DNA of 7,994 nucleotides from Alphaproteobacteria bacterium (lineage in GTDB: Bacteria; Pseudomonadota; Alphaproteobacteria; UBA6615), in NCBI GenBank assembly GCA_013003285.1, contig JABDJY010000032.1, forward strand, positions 1-7,994. Reading direction: 5' to 3'. Position 1 is the stretch's first letter. Each line of letters begins with the position of its first letter. The position numbers were made by a program, and so were the translations under genes. Of this stretch, positions 5,611 through 7,994 are shown piece by piece. The notes under the pieces were generated by a model that saw only the letters and a list, made by a program, of their open reading frames with translations, was not told the DNA's origin and did not search any database.

Positions 5611-7994
5611 ATGGCTCAGGTACGGATCACCCACCAGGACGGCACCGTCGATGAAATCACCACCAGCGGCGCGACCCAGCAGATCCAAGTCCAGCAGGGC
5701 GATAAGATCGAGGTCGTAAACGCGACGCTGACATCGGCGACCGTCGACGGCAACAATTATGTCGTCACCCTGACCGATCCGTCCGGTACGGTGGAAATCA
5801 CGTTTGTCGACCTGTTCCTGTTGCTCGCAACCGGTGACCCGACAACGACAGCGGCCGATGGGGCCACCTCGTTGTTCATCGGCGAAACGGAAATCGCCAG
5901 CATCGGCGACGCCCTGTCGCAGGTTGCCACGGCGGCCGGCCCTGCCGGCGGCGGTGCGGTCGACGGCGGCCTGGGCGCCCAGGCGCGCAGCGGCGGTTCG
6001 CGCGATGCGCCGGAAGAATTCCAGGCGGCCGATCTGGGCACCGACGAAGCTCCCAAGGGCCCGCTGCTGCAGGATTTCCCGTCCGACGAATTCCCCACTG
6101 ACGACCCGGTTACGCCCGACGAAGAAGTGCCGGTCAACCTCCCGCCGAGCGCGTATAGCTTTGCCCTCGATGCGGAATTTTCCGATGGTGAGGGCGGAAG
6201 CCCACAGAATGCCACGGATGGTTCCGCCATCAAGACGACCCTTAGTGTAACTGCAGGCGATCAGTTTACCTTTGACTACAGTTTTCTCGATCGCGAAGGT
6301 ACGCAAGGTAGCGAATCCTTTGGGGATTTTGGCTTCGTCGTAATTGGTGACACCGTCATTAAGTTGGCGGACGTTCTTTCGTCCCCGGACGGGACTGTTA
6401 ATACCGATTTGGGATCTGTCGAGCAGACCGGCCCCAATCAGTTCACCGTTACTTTCACCGAGTCCGGAGACCTTTCGTTTGGCTTCGGTGTGATGAACGA
6501 AGGTGACACGCTGGTAGATTCTGCCCTGCTGATCGACAACATCACCTTTGGTTCTGGCGACGGCGCATTGCTGACCAGTTTCGAAGGCGGCCTCCCCGAA
6601 GGCTGGACGTCGATTGGTAACACCAGTGTTGTGGATGACACATTCGGAATTACGCCAACAGACGGTGACGAACAGGCCTTGATGGTCGCCGAAGGCGCGA
6701 CCGATGCCCAAATCGAAGCATTTTTTGGCCTCGCGCCTGGAACGCTCGATAATGCCGCAAGTGGTATCAGCGGCCCCGGCGTCAACGGCTTCTTCGTCGA
6801 ACTAGACCTCGGGGGATCGAATGACGGCATCAGCATCGGCGGCGTCGATCCCGAGGATGGCCTCACCACCACCTACACCATCACTAGCCTGCCGAGCGAC
6901 GGCACGCTGTGGGCCGACCTTAATCAGGATGGCACCTATGAAACCGAGCTCCAGGTTGGCGATACGCTGACCGCCGACGGCGACGATCTGGCTGACAACG
7001 TTCTTTACGTTGCCGAATCATTGCCTGAAGACGGTCAGGACGAGTTCAACTACACAACGACCGACAGCGACGGGCTGACCAGCTCTCCGGCTACGGTGAC
7101 GATCAACTTCCCGGGGACAACTGCCAGCGTTGTGGCGGAAGAGCCAGGTAACGCGTTCGAGGACCCAGCACTGCCGGGTTCGGACTCGCTGGTCTTTACG
7201 GTTTCATTGGGCAATCCATTGTCTGGCGATGTCACCGTGTTCTTCACCTTGGGCGGTGCGGCGACAGCCGGCACGGACTACGATACGTCCGGCCTGACCG
7301 ATGAGGGTGGCGGTGTATTTTCGGTTGTGATCCCGGGCGGCTTAAACAGTGCCACGATTGAATTACCGGTGCTGGACGACAGCGATGTTGAAGTTAGCCC
7401 GGAGACGGTCATTGTAACGCTGACCGGCACCGACAATTCTAACGTATTAATTGGCGACGGGTCTGCCGACGGCACGATTACGGATCTGAACGGTGCGATC
7501 ACCATTGATGATGCGGGCACGGTATCGGAAGGCGCTGATCTGGTTTACACGGTTTCGTTAAACCTCACCAGCGGCACGCTGACGCCGGGTACGGTGATTG
7601 AAGTACCGCTGACCTACGGCGGTACGGCTGATGGGTCCGACATCAATGGCGGTCTGCCGGCGACGATCCAATTGACGGTCAATCCAGACGGTACGACAGC
7701 CAGCGCCAACTTGACGCTAACCACGGTGTCTGGAGATGGCCTGGAAGGCGACGAGACGCTGACGGTGACGTCGGGCAGCCCAATCTTGGTTGGCGCGACG
7801 CCAGCCGAGGGTATCACCGGCGACGATGCCACGGGCACGATCACCGAATCGATCACGGTATCGGTTGACGATGCGGTAATCAGCGACGGTAACGCGTTCG
7901 AGGATCCGTCCCTGCCGGGTTCGGACTCGCTGACCTTCACAGTATCGCTGAGCGAGACCAACACCACGGGCGGCGACATCACAGTGTCTTATAC
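5611..7994 (+). CDS. Giant LapA-like type I secreted adhesin, N-terminal 794 residues (3' end outside window)
   Basis: The frame runs from ATG 5611 to the window end without a stop. There is no Sec signal peptide, as expected for type I export by a C-terminal signal (not in window). Residues 1 to about 125 form a retention-like module with the hydrophobic block FVDLFLLLATG at 65-75 and a candidate LapG site, TAAG, at 107-110, followed by a Gly-rich stretch. Residues 126-180 are an acidic, Pro-rich linker. Residues 181 to about 400 resemble a secreted beta-sandwich (DYSFLDREG, LLIDNITFGSGD, TSFEGGLPEGWTSIG). About 407-500 is cadherin-like, ending DEFNYTTTDSDGLTSSPATVTI. Calx-beta-type repeats follow at about 506-625, 629-746 and 747 onward. 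It should be a cell-surface adhesin for biofilm formation, held in the outer membrane by the N-terminal module and exported through a TolC homologue such as the one upstream. Adhesin with type I export is well supported; Lap-type control is inference. Confidence 0.88.
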   Translation, partial: MAQVRITHQDGTVDEITTSGATQQIQVQQGDKIEVVNATLTSATVDGNNYVVTLTDPSGTVEITFVDLFLLLATGDPTTTAADGATSLFIGETEIASIGDALSQVATAAGPAGGGAVDGGLGAQARSGGSRDAPEEFQAADLGTDEAPKGPLLQDFPSDEFPTDDPVTPDEEVPVNLPPSAYSFALDAEFSDGEGGSPQNATDGSAIKTTLSVTAGDQFTFDYSFLDREGTQGSESFGDFGFVVIGDTVIKLADVLSSPDGTVNTDLGSVEQTGPNQFTVTFTESGDLSFGFGVMNEGDTLVDSALLIDNITFGSGDGALLTSFEGGLPEGWTSIGNTSVVDDTFGITPTDGDEQALMVAEGATDAQIEAFFGLAPGTLDNAASGISGPGVNGFFVELDLGGSNDGISIGGVDPEDGLTTTYTITSLPSDGTLWADLNQDGTYETELQVGDTLTADGDDLADNVLYVAESLPEDGQDEFNYTTTDSDGLTSSPATVTINFPGTTASVVAEEPGNAFEDPALPGSDSLVFTVSLGNPLSGDVTVFFTLGGAATAGTDYDTSGLTDEGGGVFSVVIPGGLNSATIELPVLDDSDVEVSPETVIVTLTGTDNSNVLIGDGSADGTITDLNGAITIDDAGTVSEGADLVYTVSLNLTSGTLTPGTVIEVPLTYGGTADGSDINGGLPATIQLTVNPDGTTASANLTLTTVSGDGLEGDETLTVTSGSPILVGATPAEGITGDDATGTITESITVSVDDAVISDGNAFEDPSLPGSDSLTFTVSLSETNTTGGDITVSY
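5929..5940 (+). other. Candidate LapG protease site TAAG (residues 107-110)
   Basis: The codons ACG GCG GCC GGC encode Thr107-Ala-Ala-Gly110, followed by a Gly-rich stretch. LapG proteases are known to cut LapA-type adhesins between the two alanines of such a motif, and as I recall the cut in P. fluorescens LapA falls between residues 108 and 109. A four-residue motif can arise by chance; the right module, right distance from the start and Gly-rich follow-on raise the likelihood. Confidence 0.65.
7147..7191 (+). repeat. Repeat copy 1 (start of the first Calx-beta unit)
   Basis: Encodes GNAFEDPALPGSDSL (residues 513-527). It matches 7888-7932 with only four differences in 45 bases, three of them within two adjacent codons plus one silent change. 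The copies are 741 bases (247 codons) apart, so the unit that repeats appears to be a pair of Calx-beta domains. Confidence 0.8.
7888..7932 (+). repeat. Repeat copy 2 (start of the third Calx-beta unit)
   Basis: Encodes GNAFEDPSLPGSDSL (residues 760-774), in the same frame as copy 1. The intervening Calx-beta unit (629-746) begins differently (TIDDAGTVSEGADLVYTV), so copies 1 and 3 are closer to each other than to copy 2, which suggests a two-domain repeat that may continue beyond the window. Confidence 0.75.

Noticed and set aside
5596..6711. Long minus-strand open frame (371 codons) opposite the adhesin start
   Set aside because: It runs antisense to a well-supported coding frame with its own ribosome site and recognisable domains, has no familiar motif, is Arg/Gly/Val-rich, and ends across the ribosome site. 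It is a by-product of GC-rich codon use.
6438..7982. Several minus-strand open frames rich in Ser, Pro and Val
   Set aside because: They mirror the Thr/Asp/Gly-rich repeats on the plus strand (antisense of ACG, GAC and GGC codons) and have no independent evidence.
1..7994. CRISPR array, tRNA or rRNA gene, insertion sequence
   Set aside because: No regularly spaced short direct repeats, no tRNA cloverleaf or rRNA segments, and no transposase motifs or terminal inverted repeats with target duplications were seen.

Overview
The window looks like chromosomal DNA of a Gram-negative proteobacterium, most likely an alphaproteobacterium. The grounds are moderate-to-high GC with many TTG/GTG starts, a Tad pilus gene tail with a CpaA/TadV-type prepilin peptidase, TPR-sulfotransferase remains, a TolC-type outer-membrane protein, and a CCTTCGACCAGTTCAGGATGAG-like inverted repeat of a kind common in that class. 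I cannot name a genus.

Layout. (1) 1-2073, plus strand: the 3' end of a tad (tight adherence, type IVc pilus) operon. It has a TPR protein cut by the window edge, a TPR lipoprotein of TadD type, and a short A24 prepilin peptidase. The three are overlapped end to end, so they are probably translationally coupled. (2) 2104 to about 3413, minus strand: a decayed TPR-sulfotransferase gene with several frameshifts and an internal stop. (3) 3414-3611: an AT-rich spacer that should hold the promoter of the next gene. (4) 3612-4952, plus: a TolC-family outer-membrane channel with a signal peptide, closed by a strong intrinsic terminator. (5) 5011-5610: a 600-base intergenic region with a 23-bp perfect inverted repeat (REP-like) and a plausible promoter, operator-like palindrome and long leader for the next gene. 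(6) 5611 to the window end, plus: the first 794 residues of a giant repetitive surface adhesin with no stop codon in the window.

The most interesting part is (4)+(6). The giant protein has no Sec signal and begins with an N-terminal module that carries TAAG at residues 107-110. TAAG is the motif at which the periplasmic protease LapG cuts LapA-family adhesins, and the position matches what I recall for Pseudomonas fluorescens LapA. An acidic linker, a jelly-roll-like region, a cadherin-like repeat and Calx-beta repeats follow. With the TolC-family gene next door this reads as a Lap-type, cyclic-di-GMP-switchable type I secreted adhesin in which the TolC homologue would be both exit channel and anchor. 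The ABC transporter, membrane-fusion protein, LapG and LapD are not in the window.

Together the window holds two independent surface-attachment systems (Tad pilus and Lap-like adhesin) separated by a dead sulfotransferase gene.
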